DNA of 64,000 nt from Ruminococcus flavefaciens (GCA_002373775.1 DFJW01000083.1:64603-128602); one strand, 5' to 3'. Positions 8,900-16,307 are shown, counted from the stretch's first letter. Numbers and translations are program-made. The notes: generated by a model from the letters alone, not told the origin.

Positions 8900-10243
8900 A
8901 TGAAAAAAGCATTAAACTTTCTCACAGTGCTGGCTTGCTCTGCACTCTGCATCTGTCCGCTCAGTTCTGATGCCGCTAAATTTGTTTTCAGAGGCGATAT
9001 CACCGGTGACGGAGTAGTGAGTACAAGCGATATAAACCTGCTGAGAAATCACCTCAAAGGTGTCAAACCTCTTAAAGCATCTCAGTATACCGCGGCTGAT
9101 GTCAACGGTGACAAAGTGGTCGATATCTTCGACCTCGCTGCAATGCGGAAGATCTCTGCCAGAAGCCTCAGAGGTACTCTCCCAAGAGGTACATGGCTCG
9201 CTTCCGGCAATGAAGGCGTTAAGTATTACTACTTTGACAACAAAGGAAGCGGTAACTATATCGCTGAAAAAGACGGCAAAGGCTACGGTTTTACAAGTAC
9301 TATCAGCCAGAATCAGATCTCTTTCCTTATCGGAAGCGCTAAAACTCAGAATAATGCGGTAATATCGTGGATGGACGATAAACACTGCATGCTCAGATGG
9401 AGCAGCGGAAATATCGAAAAACTTACTTATTACAGCAATAACCGTATCGCTTATCAGTCTCTTCCGTCCGGCAGATGGGTGACTTCCGGCGGTTACGGGA
9501 ACAGAGTCTTTAACTTTACCGGCGTTCATGGGAACTATGTAAACAGGTCCGGCATCAAAGGTACATGCCTTTACGGCATTAACGGCAGCGACTTTACTAT
9601 GGAATTCAATGACAGCGGCAATGTTTTCCATGCGAAATATACTAAGATAGATCCATGGCACTTTAAACTCGAATGGGAGACAGGTGCTGTTGAGACTTTT
9701 ACTAAACAGGAATTCTCTACCAAAAATGGTATAACCTATGTAAACGGCGTTCTTATCGCTAATAAATCATATGGTCTGACTTCTTCTTATGATCCTGGCG
9801 GATTGACTGCCGAGACCAACAGTGCTTTCAAAAAAATGCAGAGCGCTGCGTATGCCGACGGCATCAACCTGTGGATATGTTCGGGATATCGCTCTTACAG
9901 TTACCAGAGTCAGCTGTATAATTCATATGCCGCCCGCGACGGCTATGCTAAAGCTGATACCTATTCCGCACGTCCGGGACATTCAGAACACCAGACCGGT
10001 CTTGCTATGGATATCAACATCGCCGGCGACGCTTTCAATAATACTCCGGAGGCTAAATGGCTCGCTGCTAACTGCTGGAAATACGGTTTCATTATCAGAT
10101 ACCCTAAAGGAAAACAGGACATAACCGGATACAAATATGAATCATGGCACTGTAGATACCTCGGGAATGAACTCGCCAAGAATGTGTACAATTCAGGTCT
10201 CACTCTTGAAGAATACCTTTGTATTGACTCTTATTACCATTAA
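8900..10243 (+). CDS. Secreted D-Ala-D-Ala carboxypeptidase (VanY/M15B) with N-terminal dockerin
   Basis: 447 residues. A signal peptide (about 1-25) is followed directly by a dockerin-like pair of Ca loops, GDITGDGVVSTSDINLLRNHL and ADVNGDKVVDIFDLAAMRK. Two similar beta-rich segments follow (each starting GTW or GRW plus SGG/SGN, about 95-280). The C-terminal M15B peptidase domain is complete: H364 in SEHQTG, D371 in LAMD, and E414/H417 in ESWHCRYLG, the zinc ligands and catalytic Glu. It should trim the terminal D-Ala from peptidoglycan stem peptides outside the cell. It sits between nadB and nadC (27 and 21 nt gaps), so it is co-transcribed with NAD genes, which is odd. RBS AGGAGG is clear. 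Confidence 0.88.
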   Translation: MKKALNFLTVLACSALCICPLSSDAAKFVFRGDITGDGVVSTSDINLLRNHLKGVKPLKASQYTAADVNGDKVVDIFDLAAMRKISARSLRGTLPRGTWLASGNEGVKYYYFDNKGSGNYIAEKDGKGYGFTSTISQNQISFLIGSAKTQNNAVISWMDDKHCMLRWSSGNIEKLTYYSNNRIAYQSLPSGRWVTSGGYGNRVFNFTGVHGNYVNRSGIKGTCLYGINGSDFTMEFNDSGNVFHAKYTKIDPWHFKLEWETGAVETFTKQEFSTKNGITYVNGVLIANKSYGLTSSYDPGGLTAETNSAFKKMQSAAYADGINLWICSGYRSYSYQSQLYNSYAARDGYAKADTYSARPGHSEHQTGLAMDINIAGDAFNNTPEAKWLAANCWKYGFIIRYPKGKQDITGYKYESWHCRYLGNELAKNVYNSGLTLEEYLCIDSYYH

Positions 10244-10264
10244 TGTACGAAAGGAACCATTGTT

Positions 10265-11104
10265 ATGAAATTACTTCAATGCTATGTCGATAATATAATC
10301 ACTACCGCTCTTATGGAGGATATAAACTATATCGACGCTGCTGCTGATAACCTCATACCGGAAGATCATAAAAGCGAAGCTTATTACGTTGCCAAGGATG
10401 ACGGCGTTGTCTGCGGTATTGAGATCGCTAAGCGCGTATTTGAACTTGCCGGCGGAAATGTGGACTTCAATATCATCCTCGGCGACGGCACTAAAGTTAA
10501 AAAGGGCGATATCATCGCTGAACTCAGCGGCAGCACTCTCACCCTCCTCAAAGGTGAACGCACGGCTCTGAATATCCTTCAGCATATGTCCGGTATAGCT
10601 ACTGCTACCAATAAGTGTGTGGAACTCGTAAAAGGTACCAACGCTTCTGTAACTGATACAAGAAAAACTTTGCCGGGACTTCGTGCGCTCCAGAAGTATG
10701 CGGTAACTGTCGGAGGCGGAAAGAATCACAGATTCAACCTCTCGGACGCTGCAATGCTCAAGGATAATCATATCGACGCTTACGGCGGCATCACTGCTGC
10801 TGTTGCTGCACTTCGCGAAAAGATCGGTCATACTGTGAAGATAGAAGTTGAAGTCCGCACTCTTAATGAGTTAATGGAGGCGCTCAACAATAATGTCGAG
10901 ATCATAATGCTCGATAATATGAGCTGTGAGGCTATGCATGAAGCTGTTGAGATCACTGCCGGACGTGCTCTGCTTGAAGCTTCCGGAAATGTTACGGCTG
11001 ATAATATCCGCCAGGTCGCTGAGACCGGTGTGGACATTATCTCCCTTGGCGCTCTCACCCACTCCGTAAAATGTTTCGATATTTCTATGAAGATCAGAAA
11101 GTAA
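10265..11104 (+). CDS. nadC: Nicotinate-nucleotide pyrophosphorylase (quinolinate phosphoribosyltransferase)
   Basis: 279 residues, the usual family length. The enzyme condenses quinolinate with PRPP to nicotinate mononucleotide, releasing CO2, the third step of de novo NAD synthesis. Conserved features: ALMEDINYIDAA at the N-terminus, LKGERTALNILQHMSGIAT, the PRPP/quinolinate region TDTRKTLPGLRALQKYAVTVGGGKNHR, LSDAAMLKDNH, EVEVRTLNE, IMLDNMS, and LEASGNVT with ISLGALTHS near the C-terminus. An RBS (GAAAGGAAC) lies upstream. It is the third gene of the nadB run. Confidence 0.96.
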   Translation: MKLLQCYVDNIITTALMEDINYIDAAADNLIPEDHKSEAYYVAKDDGVVCGIEIAKRVFELAGGNVDFNIILGDGTKVKKGDIIAELSGSTLTLLKGERTALNILQHMSGIATATNKCVELVKGTNASVTDTRKTLPGLRALQKYAVTVGGGKNHRFNLSDAAMLKDNHIDAYGGITAAVAALREKIGHTVKIEVEVRTLNELMEALNNNVEIIMLDNMSCEAMHEAVEITAGRALLEASGNVTADNIRQVAETGVDIISLGALTHSVKCFDISMKIRK

Positions 11105-11119
11105 CAGAGGAGGTCTATT

Positions 11120-11311
11120 ATGGGATTCAAGTTTACTAAAAGCTTCAGAATAGGCAAGCTTTTCAGGTTCAATAAGAATAAGAAAGGCGCAAGTATTTCT
11201 GTCGGCGGCAAAAATGTTAAAGTCACTGTCAACGATAAGAAAAAACTTACCGCTTCACTTCCCGGTACAGGTATCTCATACGACACTAACCTCGGCGGCA
11301 AGAAAAAATAA
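11120..11311 (+). CDS. Small basic DUF4236-like protein
   Basis: 63 residues, strongly basic. It starts MGFKFTKSFRIGKLFRFN and ends around PGTGISYDTNLGGKKK. This order (GF-F-KSF, then a KKGASISVGG segment, then LPGTGISY) matches the DUF4236 family of unknown function, usually found as an N-terminal module of small membrane-linked proteins. RBS GAGG is 8 nt before the ATG. It follows nadC by 15 nt and precedes a terminator, so it is probably the last gene of the transcript. No function can be given. Confidence 0.7.
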   Translation: MGFKFTKSFRIGKLFRFNKNKKGASISVGGKNVKVTVNDKKKLTASLPGTGISYDTNLGGKKK

Positions 11312-11315
11312 GATC

Positions 11316-11352
11316 AAGGCAGGTACTTCTTCGTTGAAGTATCTGCCTTTTT
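11316..11352 (+). terminator. Rho-independent terminator of the nad transcript
   Basis: AAGGCAGGTACTTC pairs with GAAGTATCTGCCTT (one G-T mismatch or wobble) and is followed by a TTTTTAT tract. The convergent HD gene ends at 11363, so it may act on both strands. Confidence 0.85.
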
Positions 11353-11362
11353 ATATCATCAG

Positions 11363-12157
11363 TTATTCATGCTCATCCGGTTTTATATTCATAACACTTC
11401 GTGCGTACGCAATGCTCTGGCGTAGCTGTTCTTCCTTGCTGATGCCTGCAAGCCGCAGCTTATGGGCGTATGCAAGTATCTCTTCTGTGTTTTCAGACTG
11501 GACCAGTCCGGCTGCTAAAAGATCTTTTTCTGTCACGAAGGGACGTGCCATTATCTCTTTGAACCTCTTGTAACGATGCAGAAGGAATCCCTCTGTATCA
11601 TCACATCTGGGCAGCTTGCCAAGTCCGTCACATATGGCAAGCTGTATAAGGTCGTATGGTGCTAATGCTGTATCAAACAGCCTGTTGGTCTTCTTCAGTT
11701 TCGAATTCGCATTCGCCATTATATTCGGTTCCATGTGCAGTTCGGTCATATTAAGTACATAAACTATAAGTTTCTCTTCTGCTCCTATGCGTTCAAGAAA
11801 TGCTCTGACAAGCGGAAGTCCTTCGGTTTCGTGAGAGTAGGAATGGATTGTGCCGTCTTCGGAAACTGTCGTGCACACTGCCTTGCCGAAATCGTGGCAT
11901 AATGCTGAAAGCATGAATCCCAAAGGCTCATCGACTTTGCAGCGCCTCTTTGCTGCTTCATCCAGTACAAGCATGGTATGCGTCCATACATCTCCCTCTT
12001 GATGATGCTCCTGATTCTGAGGAACTCCGATCAGCGCTCTGAGTTCGGGATAAAATGGTTCGAGACTGTCGGTACGGCGAAGCCTTTCAAAATACCCGGA
12101 GGGACGTTCGTCCGACAATAACTCTGTTCTCAGTTCGTTCATCACTGCTGACGTCAT
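11363..12157 (-). CDS. HD-domain phosphohydrolase resembling the HD domain of CCA-adding enzymes
   Basis: 264 residues, cytoplasmic. The segment LRALIGVPQNQEHHQEGDVWTHTMLVLDEA, the metal-binding HD pair in ALCHDFGK (H88, D89), and HSYSHETEGLPLVRAFLERI match the HD domain found C-terminal to the nucleotidyltransferase in bacterial CCA-adding enzymes; the nucleotidyltransferase itself is absent. In E. coli CCA enzyme this domain has phosphatase and 2',3'-cyclic phosphodiesterase activity on small substrates (family knowledge). Here it is the last gene of an operon with two WYL regulators (1-nt gap to the previous gene), facing a tRNA-like RNA and a DUF2828 protein. An RNA-end-processing role is an inference. 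Confidence 0.8.
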   Translation of the reverse strand: MTSAVMNELRTELLSDERPSGYFERLRRTDSLEPFYPELRALIGVPQNQEHHQEGDVWTHTMLVLDEAAKRRCKVDEPLGFMLSALCHDFGKAVCTTVSEDGTIHSYSHETEGLPLVRAFLERIGAEEKLIVYVLNMTELHMEPNIMANANSKLKKTNRLFDTALAPYDLIQLAICDGLGKLPRCDDTEGFLLHRYKRFKEIMARPFVTEKDLLAAGLVQSENTEEILAYAHKLRLAGISKEEQLRQSIAYARSVMNIKPDEHE

Positions 12158-12158
12158 A

Positions 12159-13148
12159 TCATGTTCCCTCCCGGTACTTTTTCAGCAGTTCTGCCTGCCT
12201 TTTTACGCGCTCTTTTGCCTGTTCGCGCAAATGCTGAGGTCCGAGTATCTCTATGACCGGTCCGAAACTCAGCAGACGTATCAGCACTTCTGTCTCGTCC
12301 TGCTGATCGTACCAGAGTTCTACGGTGTACTCCCCTGTTTCCAGATCACGGACGGTATGCTTTTCATATGAGGCAAATTCAAGCATGAAGCGTTCAACTC
12401 CGTTTCTTTCCGGAGTCACCCTTATAACTGCCGGTGTACTGCACTTACGGCTGGAAAAATACTCGTCCATAGACACCTGCGTCCGGAAAATCCGACCGGT
12501 GTCGATAACTCTTGTTATACGTCCTATGTTTATTATCCCGTTGTTTATCACCTTGTCATTTCTGATAAGGCAGCAGTAAACACGGAATTTTTCGTTCTTT
12601 GGAGAATACTCCATTTTAAGCGGCACAAATTTTCCGCTCATCCGCTTTCCGTGCCCGGATACAAATTCTATGTATACTATTCTGCGCCTCTTTACTGCTT
12701 CAAGAATGGCACGGAAATGACTGATGTAATCGGCATTTGAATAATCGTCGCTGTCCCTGAATCTGTCGGTAATGCGGAAATGTCCGGAAGTATATAGCGG
12801 TCTGATATCCGCAAGCCGATCATTCAGCTTGTCAAGCGTCTCGTTATCCATGAAAAGCCTTATCCTCGGATCATTCAGCTTAGACTTCAGCCACATTTTT
12901 TGCAGCTTAGTAAGTACTCTGACAGGCGGCTTCCGGGTTATACGTCTTAATCTGCCGTCTGATGTGCGTCTGAAAAGTCCCCAGTCTTCACTGCCGGGGA
13001 TCAGCTTTTGCGGCAGAAAAAGTACGGAGTCACGGAATCCTTCGCGCTGTACTGTTTCCCTGACCGTCTTTTCATCTGTGACCTCTTTTTCCAGCAGCTT
13101 CGCTGCTGCCCGGAAGTATGTGCCGTATATCTCACTGAATATGTTCAT
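12159..13148 (-). CDS. WYL-domain regulator (second of two)
   Basis: About 329 residues. The N-terminal half includes helical segments that could form a winged-helix DNA-binding unit. The middle, roughly 125-220, fits a WYL domain: RRIVYIEFVSGHGKRMSGKFVPLKMEYSPKNEKFRVYCCL, in which the WYL triad is replaced by FRV, followed by a WCX-like C-terminal extension. WYL domains are thought to bind nucleic acid or nucleotide ligands and to control phage-defence and RNA-repair loci. The start was set at ATG 13148 (MNIFSEIYG) because GGCGG lies 8 nt upstream; earlier in-frame GTG and ATG codons at 13157 and 13154 are too close. The first 17 nt overlap the upstream WYL gene, implying translational coupling. 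Confidence 0.82.
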   Translation of the reverse strand: MNIFSEIYGTYFRAAAKLLEKEVTDEKTVRETVQREGFRDSVLFLPQKLIPGSEDWGLFRRTSDGRLRRITRKPPVRVLTKLQKMWLKSKLNDPRIRLFMDNETLDKLNDRLADIRPLYTSGHFRITDRFRDSDDYSNADYISHFRAILEAVKRRRIVYIEFVSGHGKRMSGKFVPLKMEYSPKNEKFRVYCCLIRNDKVINNGIINIGRITRVIDTGRIFRTQVSMDEYFSSRKCSTPAVIRVTPERNGVERFMLEFASYEKHTVRDLETGEYTVELWYDQQDETEVLIRLLSFGPVIEILGPQHLREQAKERVKRQAELLKKYREGT

Positions 13149-14406
13149 CTTCATCACCGCCGTACATTCTGTTCATTCTTGCGATATCAGCGCAGAACCG
13201 CTCGCGTACACTGTCGGCTCCGCCTTCGATCCGTACTATCCTGCCAATGAAAGTCTTTGCCCAGTGCATCAGTTCATTGGGATCAAATACATCTGCTGTC
13301 AGCGTATACAGGTCTTTCCCTGTTCTTTCAAGTTTGCAGCAGCGTTTCTCTCGTTCAAGCCGATCTATAATGTATTGCTCTTTTTCTTCATCGGCATAGA
13401 AAGTCATTTTCATCGGCGTCACTGTGCCGGTCTCACGGCGCATTCCAAAGGATACTCCGAAACAGTGCGGCATATTGCTTTCGAACTTCTCTTTGACTAT
13501 ATCGTAATTCTCGCATATATCCCCTTTCTTGACCGTCTTCATATAGTCAAGACGGAATGACGAAAACCTTTTCAGTGCCGGTATATATGCCGCAAGATAG
13601 CGCCTGCCTGTCTGCACAGATACAAGCACCTGCATTGGCATCACCCGGTTTTCAGTACCAAGCGGATCGCTGTCCTTCGGCTTCCTCGCTGAAAATGTGC
13701 GGAAGGATATACTGCGCTTTTCATCTATGGCTGCCAGTATCTCAGGCAGGAGTATGTCCTCAAGTGTATGGATTATATAATTATGCTTTATGTAGAATAA
13801 GTCATTTTTAATGCCGGTCATTTTCAGGATGCTGTTGCCGATGATACCGAGATCCTGCGTTTCTGAGAAGAATCTCAGTGCGTCATCCAGTCCGCGGAAT
13901 TCCTTTATAAAGTCGTCTGCATAGTCATGAGAAAGCGAGTAATACAGCGTCTTTCCCTGTTTTCCTGAAATAACTATGCCCTCTTCTGTGTATTCTTTCA
14001 ACTTGTTCCGCACAGTCTGCTCATCAAATAGCTGTTCATATTCTTCATTAAGCGTGTCGGTGATATCCTTCAGTGTACTGCTTTTACCGTCCTGAAGAAT
14101 ATCTGTTATCAGGAAATGAAGGCGTATGTCGTTATCTGTAAAGCTTCTGGAATAATAGGCATTGTAAAGCGGATTTTCATGTATATGTCCGCTGTCTACT
14201 GAGATTGATACACTGCGTCCGCGTACAGAATCGTCATATTTCATGTAGTCCCCTATCCAGCTCTCTACGCGGCGCTTTTCATCACCGTAGGTACGGACAC
14301 TCTTGCGGTCAAAATCGCTGCGCAACTTACAGCCATATATGAAAAAGTCACGGACGTAATCACGGGTCTTATCAAAATTCTTGATAAGCTCTGAGAATCC
14401 TGCCAT
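13132..14406 (-). CDS. WYL-domain regulator (first of two)
   Basis: 424 residues. The N-terminal region (FSELIKNFDKTRDYVRDFFIYG, then RRVESWIGDYM) precedes a winged-helix segment near 95-165 (LHFLITDILQDGKSSTLKDI ... TVRNKLKEYTEEGIV). The WYL domain is near 220-320; in its core GRRYLAAYIPALKRFSSFRLDYM the W is replaced by R (RYL). A WCX-like C-terminus follows, with DVFDPNELMHWAKTFIGR. It is first in the leftward operon and divergent from the RNA/DUF2828 transcript, so it is the likely regulator of both. RBS AAAGGCG is about 8 nt from the ATG. Confidence 0.85.
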   Translation of the reverse strand: MAGFSELIKNFDKTRDYVRDFFIYGCKLRSDFDRKSVRTYGDEKRRVESWIGDYMKYDDSVRGRSVSISVDSGHIHENPLYNAYYSRSFTDNDIRLHFLITDILQDGKSSTLKDITDTLNEEYEQLFDEQTVRNKLKEYTEEGIVISGKQGKTLYYSLSHDYADDFIKEFRGLDDALRFFSETQDLGIIGNSILKMTGIKNDLFYIKHNYIIHTLEDILLPEILAAIDEKRSISFRTFSARKPKDSDPLGTENRVMPMQVLVSVQTGRRYLAAYIPALKRFSSFRLDYMKTVKKGDICENYDIVKEKFESNMPHCFGVSFGMRRETGTVTPMKMTFYADEEKEQYIIDRLEREKRCCKLERTGKDLYTLTADVFDPNELMHWAKTFIGRIVRIEGGADSVRERFCADIARMNRMYGGDEDEHIQ

Positions 14407-14445
14407 GCTATCACGCCTTTCTGCTGCTTGATATCTTCTATTATT

Positions 14446-14474
14446 ATATTATCAGAAATCTACCGGCTTTGCAA
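14446..14474 (-). promoter_or_regulatory. Probable promoter of the WYL-WYL-HD operon
   Basis: On the minus strand, -35 TTGCAA (14469-14474) and -10 TAATAT (14446-14451) are 17 bp apart. A nearby TATAAT is offset by 3 bp, so the exact -10 is uncertain. Confidence 0.5.
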
Positions 14475-14505
14475 TACGGTTTTGAGTGTGTGCAGAAAAT
14501 TTTAT

Positions 14506-14534
14506 ATGATTTCAGTAAATAAACGTGTTATACT
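14506..14534 (+). promoter_or_regulatory. Probable promoter of the tRNA-like RNA / DUF2828 transcript
   Basis: A good -10, TATACT, lies at 14529-14534, but the -35 position (14506-14511) is a poor match to consensus. This fits a promoter needing an activator, plausibly one of the divergent WYL proteins. Transcription would begin near 14541. Confidence 0.5.
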
Positions 14535-14540
14535 AAGATC

Positions 14541-14817
14541 ACACCAAGGGAATAAATAAGATAACTGATATTCCCATTCGTGTTAAGGCACTTACAGCAG
14601 TCGGAGGATACATATGGATCGTATTTCAGGTGCCTTGCTATGTTTATTGATACGGCTCTTACAGCATTTAATCCTTAGACGCAGAGCGCTCTCCTACGGG
14701 AAGGCACTGTAAGTAATATGAGCCGGGAAAAGTAAGTCAGATACAGCAATCAGAAAAAATGGTTTATGCAGGTTCGAATCCTGCCCTGCGGAAACGTATG
14801 GGTATTTATGCTGACTT
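14541..14817 (+). ncRNA. Structured RNA with a perfect tRNA-type T-arm (Y RNA-like candidate) before the DUF2828 gene
   Basis: About 275 nt with no supported ORF and many long helices. Visible pairings: GGGAAT 14548-14553 with ATTCCC 14570-14575; AAGGCAC 14585-14591 with GTGCCTT 14630-14636, enclosing a hairpin GATAC/GTATT; CGGCTC 14653-14658 with GAGCCG 14720-14725 and TTACAG 14659-14664 with CTGTAA 14707-14712, enclosing a stem capped by a UACG (UNCG) tetraloop at 14695-14698; and AAGTCAGATAC 14734-14744 with GTAT 14802-14805 plus CTGACTT 14811-14817. Inside the last helix is an exact tRNA T-arm: stem GCAGG/CCTGC (14768-14772, 14780-14784) with the 7-nt loop TTCGAAT. GAGCGCTCTCC also resembles a tRNA D-arm to anticodon-stem junction. 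The helix ends 2 nt before the RBS of the downstream gene. Bacterial Y RNAs carry tRNA-like modules and lie next to Ro60 genes; I infer an analogous RNA. Confidence 0.72.
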
Positions 14818-14832
14818 GAAAGGAGAATCATT

Positions 14833-16302
14833 ATGCTCAACTTTTTAAAGAACGAATCAAATTCAACTTACACTGAGAACGGTGCTGTGGCTTTCCGTTC
14901 AACAGAATCTTTCTGCCTCGATATGTTCTTCAAGGCAGGCGCTATGCGCAATTCATCCGTCAAGGAGATCGCGGACACTGTTGCCCGTGCATATGCAGAA
15001 GATCCCGACAAGACTATGAAGATCATCTTCTTTGCCCGTGACGCAAGAGGCGGTCTGGGTGAGAGACGATTCTTCCGTATAGCTGTTTCAGCTATTGCCG
15101 GCTATGCTCCTGAAGCTGTCCGCAGAAATCTGGCTCTGTTCCCTGAATACGGCCGTTTCGATGACCTTTGCGTTCTCATCGGTACGCCTCTGGAAAAGGA
15201 TGTGGCTGAGTTGATAGATGCACAGCTGCGCTCTGACATGGATTCCATGAATGCCGGTGGAAAGGTATCTCTGCTCGCTAAGTGGATGCCCTCTGTAAAT
15301 ACTTCTTCAAAGGAAACACGAAATATGGGCAGGCGTCTTGCAGGACTGCTCGGTATGTCCGAGCCTGCATACCGCAGAACTCTGTCCGCTCTCCGTAAGT
15401 ACTCGGATATACTGGAGAATCGTCTCCGTGAGTGCGATTACACTTTCAACTATGAGGTACAGCCTTCTTGCGCTATGTTCAAGTACCGTAAGGCGTTTAT
15501 CCGCAATGACGGTGATCGCTATACTTCATTCCTGAACAGAGTGAATGCCGGTGAGGCAAAGCTTCACGCTGACCGTCTGTATCCTTATGACATAATACGC
15601 AGTGCTATTGAGGGCAATATCTCTGTGACCGAGAGGCGCTCTCTTGACGCTGCATGGAAGTCACTCCCCGATCTGTCAGCTTCAAAGCACGAAAATGCTA
15701 TCGCTGTTATAGACGGCTCCGGCTCAATGAACTGCGGACCGGGTATCCGTCCTATAGATGCCGCTCTGTCACTCGGCATTTACTTCGCTGAACACAACAC
15801 CGGAGTATTTGCAGACCACTTCATAACATTCTCTGAAAATCCGCGTCTGGTGGAGATAAAGGGCAGGGATATTGTTGAAAAGGCGCGGTACTGCCGTACC
15901 TTCAACGAGATCGCAAACACTAACTTGGAGGCTGTGTTCAAGCTCATACTAAAGACTGCTGTCAGGAACCATGTGCCTCAGTCCGATCTGCCTTCTAAGC
16001 TCTACATAATCTCGGATATGCAGTTCGACTGCTGCGTGACAGGCGGTAACAATGATGTGCTGTTCAGAGCTGTGAGAAAGCTCTACAATCAGTACGGCTA
16101 CAGGCTCCCTGAAGTAATATTCTGGAACGTCAACAGCCGGTGCGATGCAATGCCTGTGACACGTTCTGAGACCGGTGCGGCTCTGGTATCCGGTTACTCA
16201 CCTGCCGTATTCGACATGGTTATGGGCGGCGAATGTTCACCTGAAACGGTGATGAACAGGATACTCTCATCAGAGAGATATGCCTGCATATCTGCTGCTT
16301 GA
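14833..16302 (+). CDS. DUF2828-type protein: helical-repeat plus vWA, Ro60/TROVE-like
   Basis: 489 residues, cytoplasmic. The N-terminal half (about 25-280) is alpha-helical, with the family motif MKIIFFARDARGGLGERRFFR (62-82). The C-terminal half is a von Willebrand A domain with a complete metal site: DGSGS (D294, S296, S298), T363 and D395 in IISDMQF. EVIFWNVNSR...PVTRSETGAALVSGYS matches the end of DUF2828 proteins known from plants, large DNA viruses and some bacteria. Helical ring plus MIDAS vWA is also the design of Ro60, which binds Y RNA and misfolded RNA. The gene directly follows a tRNA-like RNA (start 15 nt after its last helix; RBS AGGAG). It is followed by a terminator. RNA binding is inferred from architecture and context. 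Confidence 0.85.
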   Translation: MLNFLKNESNSTYTENGAVAFRSTESFCLDMFFKAGAMRNSSVKEIADTVARAYAEDPDKTMKIIFFARDARGGLGERRFFRIAVSAIAGYAPEAVRRNLALFPEYGRFDDLCVLIGTPLEKDVAELIDAQLRSDMDSMNAGGKVSLLAKWMPSVNTSSKETRNMGRRLAGLLGMSEPAYRRTLSALRKYSDILENRLRECDYTFNYEVQPSCAMFKYRKAFIRNDGDRYTSFLNRVNAGEAKLHADRLYPYDIIRSAIEGNISVTERRSLDAAWKSLPDLSASKHENAIAVIDGSGSMNCGPGIRPIDAALSLGIYFAEHNTGVFADHFITFSENPRLVEIKGRDIVEKARYCRTFNEIANTNLEAVFKLILKTAVRNHVPQSDLPSKLYIISDMQFDCCVTGGNNDVLFRAVRKLYNQYGYRLPEVIFWNVNSRCDAMPVTRSETGAALVSGYSPAVFDMVMGGECSPETVMNRILSSERYACISAA

Positions 16303-16307
16303 ATCAT

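Noticed and set aside
12772..13560. 262-residue plus-strand ORF across the two WYL genes
   Set aside because: Ser/Cys/Phe-rich composition, no RBS, no known motif; antisense to well-supported coding sequence.
14761..14791. Considered as a genuine tRNA gene end
   Set aside because: The T-arm is perfect, but a matching 7-bp acceptor stem, D-arm and anticodon at the right distances are absent.
14585..14817. Considered as a cobalamin riboswitch or T-box leader
   Set aside because: No B12 box or GGNACCGCG-like antiterminator and no terminator before the gene; the T-arm and downstream DUF2828 gene fit a Y-like RNA better.
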